DNA of 64,000 nucleotides from Tetraselmis striata. Lineage: Eukaryota; Chlorophyta; Chlorodendrophyceae; Chlorodendrales; Chlorodendraceae. Of the stretch, positions 47,134-56,773 are shown one piece after another (the stretch's first letter is position 1; each line of letters starts with the position of its first letter). The stretch spans positions 62,001 to 126,000 of the forward strand of contig VCJN01001271.1 of assembly GCA_006384855.1 (NCBI GenBank), in the 5' to 3' direction. The notes beneath the pieces were generated by a model that did no database searches, had not been told where the DNA came from, and saw only the letters and a program-made list of their open reading frames with translations. The translations under genes and the position numbers were made by a program.

Positions 47134-47764
47134 TCACTGACGGCATGTCTCGCTCTCCTTCATCTCCTGGGCCGTCCGCCGCCTCACCCTGCGCACCCTA
47201 CCAGCCGCGCGTGCCTTCTCGGAAGCCTCACACACGGCGGCGCGAGTCGCGTCGTGGAACGCGTCCCTGACATGGCGGAACTCCGCCCTCACCGTGGCCG
47301 TGGTCGGGCAGGGGACTGCCCGCTGATGGGTCGCCATGCATGGGTACTTGGGGCCGCACAAAGCCGGGGCTGCCGTCGCAGCAACACTCCCAGTCCGTCC
47401 GTTGGCCGCAGTCCACGCATGACGGGCGTCCGGCCAGGACACGCACATGATAGTGCATGTGGCCGCCTCCCGCCACTGCTCGTAGTGCTCCGGTCAACAT
47501 GGCGACGAGCAAGTCGGCATGTCCCGCAGGTGGCTGCGGGGCGGGTGGCGCGAGCGCAGCCTCGCTCGCCTCGACAACCCCCTCAGCCCGATCAGTCGCC
47601 TCGACCACGGCCTCCTCCGCCTCCTGACGCGGCGCACCAGGCGCATCATCGTCGCCTGGCAGGGCGTCCCCCCCCGCAACGGCGCCGTCGGCGGTGGCCG
47701 ACGCCGTCGTGGCGGGGTGTTGTGAGGAGGTGGCCCTAGACATAGGTGGGGCCGGCACCGCCAT
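47134..47764 (-). pseudogene. Cys-rich protein gene of the duplicated element, copy 1 (frameshifted)
   Basis: Same gene as 51898-52527. One extra C near 47370 shifts the frame inside the Cys cluster, so DWECCCDGTPALCGPK of copy 2 becomes DWECCCDGSPGFVRPQ here. TGTAA on the minus strand lies at 47092-47096. Confidence 0.6.
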
Positions 47765-48073
47765 GTGTTGCTCCACATGCGGTGCGGTTCCTGACGCGAC
47801 AGCTCCGTCGCACCAGTACCGGCGCCGGCACCCCACGCCTGCTGGGCTTACCACCAACCGGCATGTTTCCTTTGGGAGGCGGTTCATCCGCGTCGGAGGT
47901 GAGCGGCGGTGCCTGTGTGGGTGTGGATACTGCCCGGCCATTAGGGCTCCCGCCGCCTGCCGCTCCGCCGACCCACGCCGCGGCGTGTGCTGCGCCCCGC
48001 ATAGTCGCCTCGAATATAATATACATGACGCGGGGACGGGGGGGGGGGGGGGGGGGGGATTCGTGCGTTTCGT

Positions 48074-48376
48074 ATGTCGGCGGAAAGGCGTGCGAAGCTG
48101 CGGCTGGCGAAGGTGGTGGAAGTAAGCGTGGCGGCGTCGGCGGCGTATTACCGTGCGTGCATGCGTGCGCAACCCCGCGGCAGCAAGCGCCGGACTCGGC
48201 GTGTGCCAGCGGCAGAGCTGCGAAGCCATGGACACGGTACGGGATGCCAAGTCTGGCTAAGCAACTGCCGAGGCTGGCGGCTTAACCCCCATGTCCGGCG
48301 GTTGAGGGACGGAAAGTGCGTAGAAGTTGATCGGGAAAGCGGGCATATAAGCCTGGCTGTGCTAGGTTCCTATTAA
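48074..48376 (+). CDS. Conserved 100-residue reading frame at the right end of copy 1
   Basis: Begins MSAERRAKLRLAKVVE and is very basic (KRRTRRVPAAELRSH), with Cys in GTGCQVWLSNCRGWR. Against copy 2 (52840-53142) there are about five base changes; three are silent and two conservative (V to I, E to Q), a pattern expected of a translated frame. Function unknown. It follows a G tract and may be an exon of a larger gene. Confidence 0.4.
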   Translation: MSAERRAKLRLAKVVEVSVAASAAYYRACMRAQPRGSKRRTRRVPAAELRSHGHGTGCQVWLSNCRGWRLNPHVRRLRDGKCVEVDRESGHISLAVLGSY

Positions 48377-49134
48377 GTAATGGCGGTTTGTGCTAAGTAA
48401 TTCGTAGGGGTAGACCATGCAGCGCAGGTAGGGGGCGGTATAAATGAGGCCGGGCACATATACTGCTCCACGAAACGACACTGTCGCACGTGTAGTTGAA
48501 TAGACGCCCCCCCCCTCCCCCCCCCCCACTGTGAGATTCAGATGTGACGTAAATGTGCCCTACTGGTGACGAACGACGACATACGGGGACGATACGGGAC
48601 GGACGAGGGACGTGGATTTCATACCCAGTAGCGACGACTATCGCGCGCGACCTGTAAAGTACTATATGAATTTCTCGTTTCCATAATTTCATCAAATTGA
48701 TATGCGCACGCGGGCTCGCGTGTCGCCCGCCGACGCGGAGCACCCGGGCTAAGTACAGGCGGATGTACGCACTCATTGCACATCGCCGCACATCGCTGAC
48801 CGCACATCGCTGACCGCTGACCCCGCGGTGTGCCGCGATGTGCGGCACGACGGGCGGAGGTGTGGGCGGATGTAGGTGGTACGGTAGGTGGTAGGCGGTA
48901 GGTGGTGTTCGTAGGTGCGCGTTTTAATGCAGCCGCCCTAACTGCTGATGATTGTGTAACGCCCCAGCACGCGCATGAAGTATGGGGTCGCCTCACGGTC
49001 ACCGCCGCTCACCGTTGAATCAAGCGCGGACAGCCGCGCACTCGCATCTGTGTTGCCTGCCGGTGGTGGGTTACATCCACCCCAACTCTCAACCCCCCCC
49101 CCCCCCCCCCCGCCCCCCGCGCGCGGCAGCAGGC

Positions 49135-51300
49135 ATGCCGGCAAAGGGATGGATAGCGAGTGTGTCGAAGGATGGCGTGTACTCATGCAAGCACTGCCGG
49201 GGCAACGTGACGGGCACTTGTGATAAGATGGCGCGAGAGCGGCACTTCCTAAAATTCCCGAACTGTAGCCACTCGTTGAAGCGTGCGGCTAAGTTGCGCC
49301 GCAAGGCCGCCTTATCACAAGCAGCAGCAGCAGGGGCGGCAGCAGCAGCAGCAGCAACAACAACAGGGGCGGCAGCAGGAGTAGCTGCAGCCGTCGGAAA
49401 CGGCCCGCCGGCGCCGGTCTCGGACGACGGCGGCTCGAAGGTGGACGATGTGATGGGCGTGGGGGAGGACCCCGTTGGCGAAGACGGTATGGACATCGAC
49501 GCGCCTGCGTGGCCGCCGGCGGGGGTGGAACCCGCGATGAGGGCGTGATATGGAAAGGCGATTCCGGCGACTTCTACATGAAGGTCATCGCCAAGAAGTT
49601 CCGGGGGGTATGGCACTACGGCGTGATAACCGGCGTCGTTACCGAGTGGGTGTTGGAGGACTACGGCGGGGCGACCCAGTGGCGCGCTGTTTTCGAGGAC
49701 GGGGGCATTGTGGGCCTTCTGCGTTCAGAGGTGAGTGGGCCCGGCCTGCGTGCTGGTGGCACCACTCAACTGCGGTTGTATGGAATCACACGCACCCGCC
49801 CGGTCGGCGTGGCAGGTTGTGGAGGCTATGGCGGCTGCCCAGGAGCACCCCCCTGTGGATGCGGACGGGGAGGCTCGCTTGGTAACCGTCCATGAAGGCG
49901 ATGACTTGTCCAGTGAATCACGCACCTTGCCCGGCGTGCGGTCAACACAACCCGACTGGCGGAGGCCAAGCAGAACACTGGCTGCCATGGCGTGTGCCAT
50001 GTGCATGTGGTCCGGGGCTATGTCAGCATGGTCAACCTCTTCCCCCTCGCGCCGTTCCACCTGTTTTTTTTTGGCTTGGGAAGGGACTTCTGGAGGAAAT
50101 TTGTCACCGTGCAGGGCCACATTGGATTCCGAGCTATGAAGCAGGAAGACCGGCGCCAGGCTTTAGTCCCGATACCCAGCAACTTTGAACGCGGGTTGCG
50201 CCCTTCGTTTGCAGTGTCCAAGAATCGAAAGGTAAACCCCTCCCCCCCCCCCCCCCCCCCCCCCCCCGGGCGTGGGCGTGGGCGTGGGCGTGACGGCATT
50301 CCCCTCCATGACTGCAGGGTCAGGCAAGGTGACGGTGCAGCCCGGCTGGGTCATGGAGGACTGCTTGCACCACATGGAAACGTTTTCCATTCTTAACGCC
50401 GGTCCGCTCCTCGAGGAGGCCCGGGTGAAGGCGATCATGCCCGAGAAGGAGCTCGCGTCCCCAGCGGTGGTGCGTTCGGTGTCACGACTGGCGGTGCTTG
50501 GGCACATGTACAAGCGCATGCAAGGAGCTGCGTGGTTCGTCACGCGGTGGGGGTTGCAGAATGTGGTGACGGAGGAGGACGGCCCCGAGCGCAAGGCGCA
50601 GGTGGACGCGCTCACTAGGGAGGGGAGGACTCGATACCCAGCGCGGCGCCAAGGCGCGGCGGCCGGGGCAGCGCGGCGCCAAGGCGCGGCGGCCGGGGCA
50701 GCGCGGCGCCAAGGCGCGGCGGCCGGGGCAGCGCGGCGCCAAAGCGCGGCGGCCGGGGCAGCGCGGCGCCAAGGCGCGGCGGCCGGGGCAGCGCGGCGCC
50801 AAGGCGCGGCGGCCGGGGCAGCGCGGCGCCAACGCGAGTGGGATGGGCGGGGCAGCGCGGCGCCAAGGCGCGGCGGCCGGGGCAGCGCGGCGCCAAGGCG
50901 CGGCGGCCGGGGCAGCGCGGCGCCAAGGCGCGGCGGCCGGGGCAGCGCGGCGCCAAGGCGCGGCGGCCGGGGCAGCGCGGCGCCAAGGCGCGGCGGCCGG
51001 GGCAGCGTGGCGCCAAGGCGCGGCGGCCGGGGCAGCGCGGCGCCAAGGCGCGGCGGCCGGGGCAGCGCGGCGCCAACGCGCGGCGGCCGGGGCAGCACGG
51101 CGCCAAGGCGCGGCGGCCGGGGCAGCGCTGCGCCAAGACAGCGCATACAGCGGAATCGGCGGAAAGGGATGCATTACAAGTTGTGGACGGCAGGCGCTGA
51201 AAACTATGCGGTCATGCCGCAACAACCCCAGCACTGGCTTCTGGATACCTCTGATCTGGCTGGCGGCGGCGGGCTGCGGGATGCAGGGCCGCATGACTGA
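49135..51300 (+). CDS. Plus-strand multi-exon gene of the duplicated element, copy 2
   Basis: Coding blocks in order: (1) 49135-49548, MPAKGWIASVSKDGVYSCKH then a C..C..H..C zinc-finger-like region and an Ala tract; (2) about 49509-49731, KFRGVWHYGVITGVVTEWVL then QWRAVFEDGG, which looks like a Tudor-type fold, ending at donor GTGAGT; (3) from about 49817, VVEAMAAAQEHPPVDADGEA; (4) frame-shifted to NLFPLAPFHLFFFGLGRDFW ... FAVSKNRK, ending at GTAAACCCC; (5) VTVQPGWVMEDCLHHMETFS ... RSVSRLAVLGHMYKRMQGAA; (6) the 30-bp repeat; (7) NYAVMPQQPQHWLLDTSDLA to 51300. Blocks 1 to 2 and 3 to 4 do not join in frame by any splice I could fix. Silent changes dominate block 1 between copies. A transposase of the KDZ/Zisupton kind is conceivable from block 5 but unproven. 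TGTAA at 51416-51420. Confidence 0.45.
50641..51137 (+). repeat. 30-bp minisatellite, 6 + 9.4 units with a 34-bp interruption
   Basis: Six units, then a variant 34-nt unit (50821-50854) containing GAGTGGGATGGGCGGGGCAG, then nine and a half more. The 34-nt unit shifts the frame by one, so the repeat peptide changes from QGAAAGAARR to GSAAPRRGGR. The inserted motif is also found 0.9 kb downstream (about 51733-51755). Confidence 0.95.
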
Positions 51301-51897
51301 GGTGGCGGTGCTGGTGAGCCCGGAGAGTCTGCATGCGGCGGAGGCGGCAGAGCCGCATAGGCACTAGACAATGCTCTGAAGCGAGCCCCAATTGTCTGCC
51401 CAGCGCCTGCCCCAATGTAACGCACCAGCTTGGCAGCAATTGGCAGCTCTTTTGCCCCCCCTCCACCCCACAGACACACTACCAATACCAGTTTCTCATC
51501 CCGGCGGGCAGTTGATGCGTATACCCAGGCTTGTGCGTCCGCGGTGCGGGGGGGGGGGGGGGGGGGGGGGATCACTATAGCTAAGCTAGTGATGTGAGAT
51601 ATGAGTGCAGCAACAGATATTGTGCAAGATATAATACGATGGCATGCAAGCGGGTCCCCGCTCTTCCACAATCATTGGCCCTGCTCCCTCTTGCCCCGCC
51701 CCCGGTGCCCTTTAGCTGCTCTCAGCATCCCGAGTGGGATGGGCGGGGCAGCGGTTGCTACCGAGTGAGGCGTAGCATCGTTTGCAGTAGCAACGCAGCC
51801 TTTCCGGTGTGACGCCGCCTGGATGTAACCCAGCAGTACGCGCAAAGTGCAAGTGTTACACGTCCGTGTGCCCCACCCAATGACATTGCGCCCGACC

Positions 51898-52527
51898 TCA
51901 CTGACGGCATGTCTCGCTCTCCTTCAGCTCCTGGGCCGTCCGCCGCCTCACCCTGCGCACCCTACCAGCCGCGCGTGCCTTCTCGGAAGCCTCACACACG
52001 GCGGCGCGAGTCGCGTCGTGGAACGCGTCCCTGACATGGCGGAACTCCGCCCTCACCGTGGCCGTGGTCGGGCAGAGGACTGCCCGCTGATGGGTCGCCA
52101 TGCATGGGTACTTGGGGCCGCACAAAGCCGGGGTGCCGTCGCAGCAACACTCCCAGTCCGTCCGTTGGCCGCAGTCCACGCATGACGGGCGTCCGGCCAG
52201 GACACGCACATGATAGTGCATGTGGCCGCCTCCCGCCACTGCTCGTAGTGCTCCGGTCAACATGGCGACGAGCAAGTCGGCATGTCCCGCAGGTGGCTGC
52301 GGGGCGGGTGGCGCGAGCGCAGCCTCGCTCGCCTCGACAACCCCCTCAGCCCGATCAGTCGCCTCGACCACGACCTCCTCCGCCTCCTGACGCGGCGCAC
52401 CAGGCGCATCATCGTCGCCTGGCAGGGCGTCCCCCCCCGCAACGGCGCCGTCGGCGGTGGCCGACGCCGTCGTGGCGGGGTGTTGTGAGGAGGTGGCCCT
52501 AGACATAGGTGGGGCCGGCACCGCCAT
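51898..52527 (-). CDS. Cys-rich zinc-ribbon-like protein of the duplicated element, copy 2
   Basis: Open for 209 residues from MAVPAPPMSRATSS. An acidic, Ala-rich leader is followed by GHADLLVAMLTGALRAVAGG and a cluster SCVDCGQRTDWECCCDG then ALCGPKYPCMATH (C-x2-C...C-x-C...C...C-x3-H), then a basic helical tail ending ESETCRQ. The cluster recalls the Cys-rich tails of piggyBac-like transposases, a resemblance by eye only. It may be the C-terminal exon of a longer gene, since the frame stays open upstream. It is tail to tail with the plus-strand gene. Minus-strand TGTAA at 51856-51860. Confidence 0.5.
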   Translation of the reverse strand: MAVPAPPMSRATSSQHPATTASATADGAVAGGDALPGDDDAPGAPRQEAEEVVVEATDRAEGVVEASEAALAPPAPQPPAGHADLLVAMLTGALRAVAGGGHMHYHVRVLAGRPSCVDCGQRTDWECCCDGTPALCGPKYPCMATHQRAVLCPTTATVRAEFRHVRDAFHDATRAAVCEASEKARAAGRVRRVRRRTAQELKESETCRQ

Positions 52528-52839
52528 GTGTTGCTCCACATGCGGTGCGGTTCCTGACGCGACAGCTCCGTCGCACCAGTACCGGCGCCGGCACCCCACG
52601 CCTGCTGGGATTACCACCAACCGGCATGTTTCCTTTGGGAGGCGGTTCATCCGCGTCGGAGGTGAGCGGCGGTGCCTGTGTGGGTGTGAATACTGCCCGG
52701 CCATTAGGGCTCCCGCCGCCTGCCGCTCCGCCGACCCAAGCCGCGGCGTGTGCTGCGCCCCGCATAGTCGCCTCGAATATAATACACATGACGCGGGGAC
52801 GGGGGGGGGGGGGGGGGGGGGGGGATTCGTGCGTTTCGT

Positions 52840-53142
52840 ATGTCGGCGGAAAGGCGTGCGAAGCTGCGGCTGGCGAAGGTGGTGGAAATAAGCGTGGCGG
52901 CGTCGGCGGCGTATTACCGTGCGTGCATGCGTGCGCAACCCCGCGGCAGCAAGCGCCGGACTCGGCGTGTGCCGGCGGCAGAGCTGCGAAGCCATGGACA
53001 CGGTACGGGATGCCAAGTTTGGCTAAGCAACTGCCGAGGCTGGCGGCTTAACCCCCATGTCCGGCGGTTAAGGGACGGAAAGTGCGTAGAAGTTGATCGG
53101 CAAAGCGGGCATATAAGCCTGGCTGTGCTAGGTTCCTATTAA
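52840..53142 (+). CDS. Conserved 100-residue reading frame at the right end of copy 2
   Basis: Counterpart of 48074-48376, with the base changes there mostly silent. Basic, with KRRTRRVPAAELRSH and CVEVDRQSGHISL. Unknown function. Confidence 0.4.
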   Translation: MSAERRAKLRLAKVVEISVAASAAYYRACMRAQPRGSKRRTRRVPAAELRSHGHGTGCQVWLSNCRGWRLNPHVRRLRDGKCVEVDRQSGHISLAVLGSY

Positions 53143-53280
53143 GTAATGGCGGTTTGTGCTAAGTAATTCGTAGGGGTGGAACATGCAGCGCAGGTAGGGG
53201 GCGGTATAAATGAGGCCGGGCACATATACTGCTCCACGAAACGACACTGTCGCACGTGTAGTTGAATAGACGCCCCCCCC

Positions 53281-53564
53281 CCCCCCCCCCCCCCCGCCGG
53301 GTCGGCCCGCCGGGTCGGCCCGCCGACCCGCCACGGCATGTAATATCTGTCATGCATCGCCGGGGTATGTGTGAGTGGATGCCCCGCCGCCTCACACCCC
53401 CCCCCCCCACCCCCCCCCCCCCCCCCATTTACACTTGTGCACTCATTAAGTTTGGGCTGGTTTCGGAGCAGTACATGTACGTATGTATATACATACAATG
53501 GAACGTAGGACCTGCGCGGAAAGAGGCGGGGCTGGCGGAGTGCGTTGGGGGTGCGTAGAGTAGC
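53281..53564. other. Spacer with C tracts between copy 2 and the 370-bp array
   Basis: Two long C runs (about 53273-53295 and 53396-53426). The last 60 bp already resemble the end of a 370-bp array unit (GCGGAGTGCGTTGGGGGTGC). Confidence 0.6.
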
Positions 53565-55050
53565 GTGTTGGTGAGATTCGGGGTGCATCGGACGCCGGAT
53601 GCCCATCCACCCAGCGTAAAAGACGCGTACGTAATATTCACACTATATATATTCACACGCAAATGTGTGAAAACCGGACATACCGTGCCGGATGGGTGGG
53701 AATACGGCGTCCGATGCAGCCAAAACCCCAGGGACACGCTATTCTATGCACCGCCAATGCACTCCGCCAGCACCGCCTCATTCTCTGTCGATTTCGAAAA
53801 CGCCTTCACATTATCCACCGCTAATTGCAATTGCCACCGTGTAATGTTGTCACGATGTGCGCACACAACAACACTTACTACCGGTTCCGACGCGGATGGA
53901 GGCGAGGCTTGCGGAGTGCGTTGGGGGTGCGTAGAGTAGCGTGCTGCAAATAATTGGGGTGCATCGGACGCCGGATGCCCATCCACCCGGCGTAAAAGAC
54001 GCGTAATATTCACACTTTATTAACACACAAATGTGTGAAAACCGGACATTCCGTGCCGGATGGGTGGGAATACGGCGTCCGATGCAGCCAAAACCCCAGC
54101 ACCACGCTATTCTATGCACCGCCAATGCACTCCGCCAGCACCGCCTCATTCTCTGTCGATTTCGAAAACGCCTTCACATTATCCACCGCTAATTGCAATT
54201 GCCACCGTGTAATATGTTGTCACGATGTGCGCACACAACAACACTTACTACCGGTTCCGACGCGGATGGAGGCGAGGCTTGCGGAGTGCGTTGGGGGTGC
54301 GTAGAGTAGCGTGCTGCAAATAATTGGGGTGCATCGGACGCCGGATGCCCATCCACCCGGCGTAAAAGACGCGTAATATTCACACTTTATTAACACACAA
54401 ATGTGTGAAAACCGGACATTCCGTGCCGGATGGGTGGGAATACGGCGTCCGATGCAGCCAAAACCCCAGCACCACGCTATTCTATGCACCGCCAATGCAC
54501 TCCGCCAGCACCGCCTCATTCTCTGTCGATTTCGAAAACGCCTTCACATTATCCACCGCTAATTGCAATTGCCACCGTGTAATATGTTGTCACGATGTGC
54601 GCACACAACAACACTTACTACCGGTTCCGACGCGGATGGAGGCGAGGCTTGCGGAGTGCGTTGGGGGTGCGTAGAGTAGCGTGCTGCAAATAATTGGGGT
54701 GCATCGGACGCCGGATGCCCATCCACCCGGCGTAAAAGACGCGTAATATTCACACTTTATTAACACACAAATGTGTAAAACCGGACATTCCGTGCCGGAT
54801 GGGTGGGAATACGGCGTCCGATGCAGCCAAAACCCCAGGGACACGCTATTCTATGCACCGCCAATGCACTCCGCCAGCACCGCCTCATTCTTTGTCGATT
54901 TCGAAAACGCCTTCACATTATCCACCGCTAATAATTGCAATTGCCACCGTGTAATGTTGTCACGATGTGCGCACACAACAACACTTACTACCGGTTCCGA
55001 CGCGGATGGAGGCGAGGCTTGCGGAGTGCACTGGCGGTGCACAGACTAGC
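53565..55050. repeat. Tandem array of four 370-bp units, each internally inverted
   Basis: Units start near 53565, 53941, 54311 and 54681 (first 376 bp, the others about 370). Units 2 and 3 appear identical. Each unit holds two inverted pairs: GGTGCATCGGACGCCGGATG against CGGCGTCCGATGCAGCC, and GCGGAGTGCGTTGGGGGTGC against its near-complement GCACCGCCAATGCACTCCGC. The array can therefore fold into repeated hairpins. Apparent 89-residue frames recur only because the DNA repeats; no host-like protein is evident. Confidence 0.92.
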
Positions 55051-55431
55051 GGGAGACTAGACCCATTGTCGCTTATTTACAAGCACGGGCGGTGCTGCCA
55101 GACCTGATCGTCTACGGCCGATATAATATTCACACTATATTAACATCGGTGCACACCGCCGCACACCGCCGCACACCGCCGCACACCGCCGCACAACGCT
55201 GCGCGCGCACATTCGTCGCACACATTATCCCGGATTCACTCGCCGTATCCATTACGCCGTGCTACTTCAACAATAAACATTGCGAAATTACACCGACACA
55301 ATGCCGCACCGACTAGCTCTTGACAATACGTGCATATAAATAGTAGTGGCGCGCTGCTCCTCGCCTCCGATGTGTCGTTGACTGCTGCGGAAGGCGGTCG
55401 TCGACTGGGTGTTAGTTTCTCCACCTCGGCC

Positions 55432-55462
<31 letters not shown>

Positions 55463-55480
55463 TCACCGCTCACAGCGCCA
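55051..55480. other. Spacer with (CACACCGCCG)n
   Basis: About four decamers CACACCGCCG at 55152-55195, a possible TATA-like TATAAATA near 55335, and a C tract at 55432-55460. Possibly the 5' region of the next candidate gene. Confidence 0.45.
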
Positions 55481-56069
55481 TGGCCGACCTCGCCCCCCCG
55501 GGCAAAAGTGGGCGGCGAGCCTTGTTGTCTCGCGTGTCCGCGCCGCCGGCATCGAGGAGGACGAGAAAGACATGAGGAAACGCGTGACAAGGTGGGCGCG
55601 CAACAAAACACTCCATCCTCCACATTAGCACGCACCCACTCGTGGCTAACTTGTGCCGCGCGCAGGTTCGTCCGGGAGCGCCGTTAAGGCCCACCTCAAC
55701 GCCAAGGCTTCCACAGTGCCAGCGGCGCAACTCGTGGTGGCCGAGGAGGCCGCATCCTCAGCCGCTTAAAGGCGAAACGATTGTGGCTTGTTGTGGGTGT
55801 CTGGGCACAGGGGGCGTCCCGACGCGAAGGTAAGGAAGCTCATGGCGGCGTCGTCGACGGCACAGCCTCCCGGGGTGGTGAAGACACTGACGGATGACAA
55901 GAAGCGGAAGAGGCCAGTGAAGAAACGCCGAGGTAAGAAACTGACGGTCGCGGAGTCGGAGGCGGAGTCGGAGGCGCAGGCGGAGGCGGAGGCGGAGGCG
56001 GAGGCGGAGGCAGCGAGATCGTCGAAGCGGAGGGTCCCGCGGGCACGCAAGAACAAGAACAAGCAGTAG
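55481..56069 (+). CDS. Candidate small gene with basic and Glu/Ala-rich tail
   Basis: Three coding-like pieces. One around 55548-55590 reads GIEEDEKDMRKRVTR and ends at a donor GTGGGC. The next after CGCGCAG (55666) reads SSGSAVKAHLNAKASTVPAA to a stop near 55768. A third near 55840-56069 reads KTLTDDKKRKRPVKKRRGKK, then an (EA)n run and RRVPRARKNKNKQ-stop. The last is a nuclear-localisation-rich tail. Frames are not joined with certainty. No family recognised; it may belong to a mobile element. Confidence 0.3.
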
Positions 56070-56771
56070 CCCCCGCCCCCTTACCCCCCCCCCCCCCCCC
56101 CCCCCCAGGCGGGAGCGGCTGGCGGCGAGGGGGGCGGGGGGGGGCGGGGCGGGCGTGGTCCCCCCGCCCCCGCACCCCCCCCCCCCCCCCCCCCCCGGGC
56201 CACATCCCCCGATGGCAGCTGTCGCGAATATTGTAATTCAATCATTCTTCGGCAAACCGCTGCCTGCCCCCGCCCTCCCCCTCGCGAATATTTATGTAAC
56301 GTGAGCACTCTTTGGCAAAACATGGCAGCCAAACCGCCCATCTGATGACCTTTGATCGGACGGCTGGCAGGCCCGTTCAGCAGTACTAGCTATAATGTAC
56401 ACAAAATCCCCACTTTGGCCGAATAGTACGGCTGAGATTTGCGCTCCCATGTACTAATAGTCGTAGTTATCCACAGGACCACTCTCCATCGTGCCCGGGT
56501 ACCGGGTACCGGGTACTCGATACCCGGTACCGGCGTAATAAATATATCGCGTACTACCCTGTACTACACGGACAACCTTGTACCTTGTACGTCAGTGCCA
56601 TGTAACGCTCCACCGGGCTGGTACGACTTCCTCAATGATGACAAAAAGGATTTATCGCCCGCCGGCAATAACGCCGGATGTACTCGCACGTAACTGGATG
56701 GACGTGCCGCCACCAGCAGCAGCCTTCACGGATAAATAATAGTCGCTAGTAGTAGTGCTTCGTCACCTGTA
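56070..56771. other. Intergenic with C tracts and GTACCGGGTACC palindromes
   Basis: C runs at 56085-56106 and 56175-56196, and a GGTACCGGGTACC-type palindrome at about 56500-56535. No gene seen. Confidence 0.5.
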
Positions 56772-56773
56772 TG

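Larger units (their letters stand above)
43899..48527. mobile_element. Unrecognised two-gene mobile element, tandem copy 1
   Basis: This 4.6-kb unit is repeated directly at 48528-53280 at very high identity. Both copies start with the same block, CACTGTGAGATTCAGATG and on, and end with a C run after GTTGAATAGACG. Each carries a multi-exon plus-strand coding series and a minus-strand Cys-rich gene, tail to tail, each ending near a TGTAA. Copy 1 has a 189-bp internal duplication (46854-47042), a shorter minisatellite, a deletion of about 30 bp near 45805-45825 and a one-base frameshift near 47370, so it is the more damaged. The 22-bp start block occurs inverted at about 56774-56795. The family is not recognised. 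Confidence 0.7.
48528..53280. mobile_element. Unrecognised two-gene mobile element, tandem copy 2
   Basis: Direct repeat of copy 1, joined to it through a C run at about 48507-48527. Compared with copy 1 it has an expanded and interrupted minisatellite, lacks the 189-bp duplication and keeps the minus-strand gene open. A GGTCGGCCCGCC tandem follows its end. Head-to-tail arrangement of two near-identical units without intervening host DNA points to local duplication by recombination between C tracts rather than two insertions. Confidence 0.7.

Noticed and set aside
50641..51137. Long Arg/Pro frames on the minus strand across the minisatellite
   Set aside because: A 30-bp unit keeps all six frames open; only the plus frame continues from upstream coding sequence.
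53565..55050. A family of identical 89-residue frames, or a CRISPR array
   Set aside because: The frames recur because the DNA repeats at 370 bp; units are far too long for CRISPR, have no spacers, and the window is eukaryotic.
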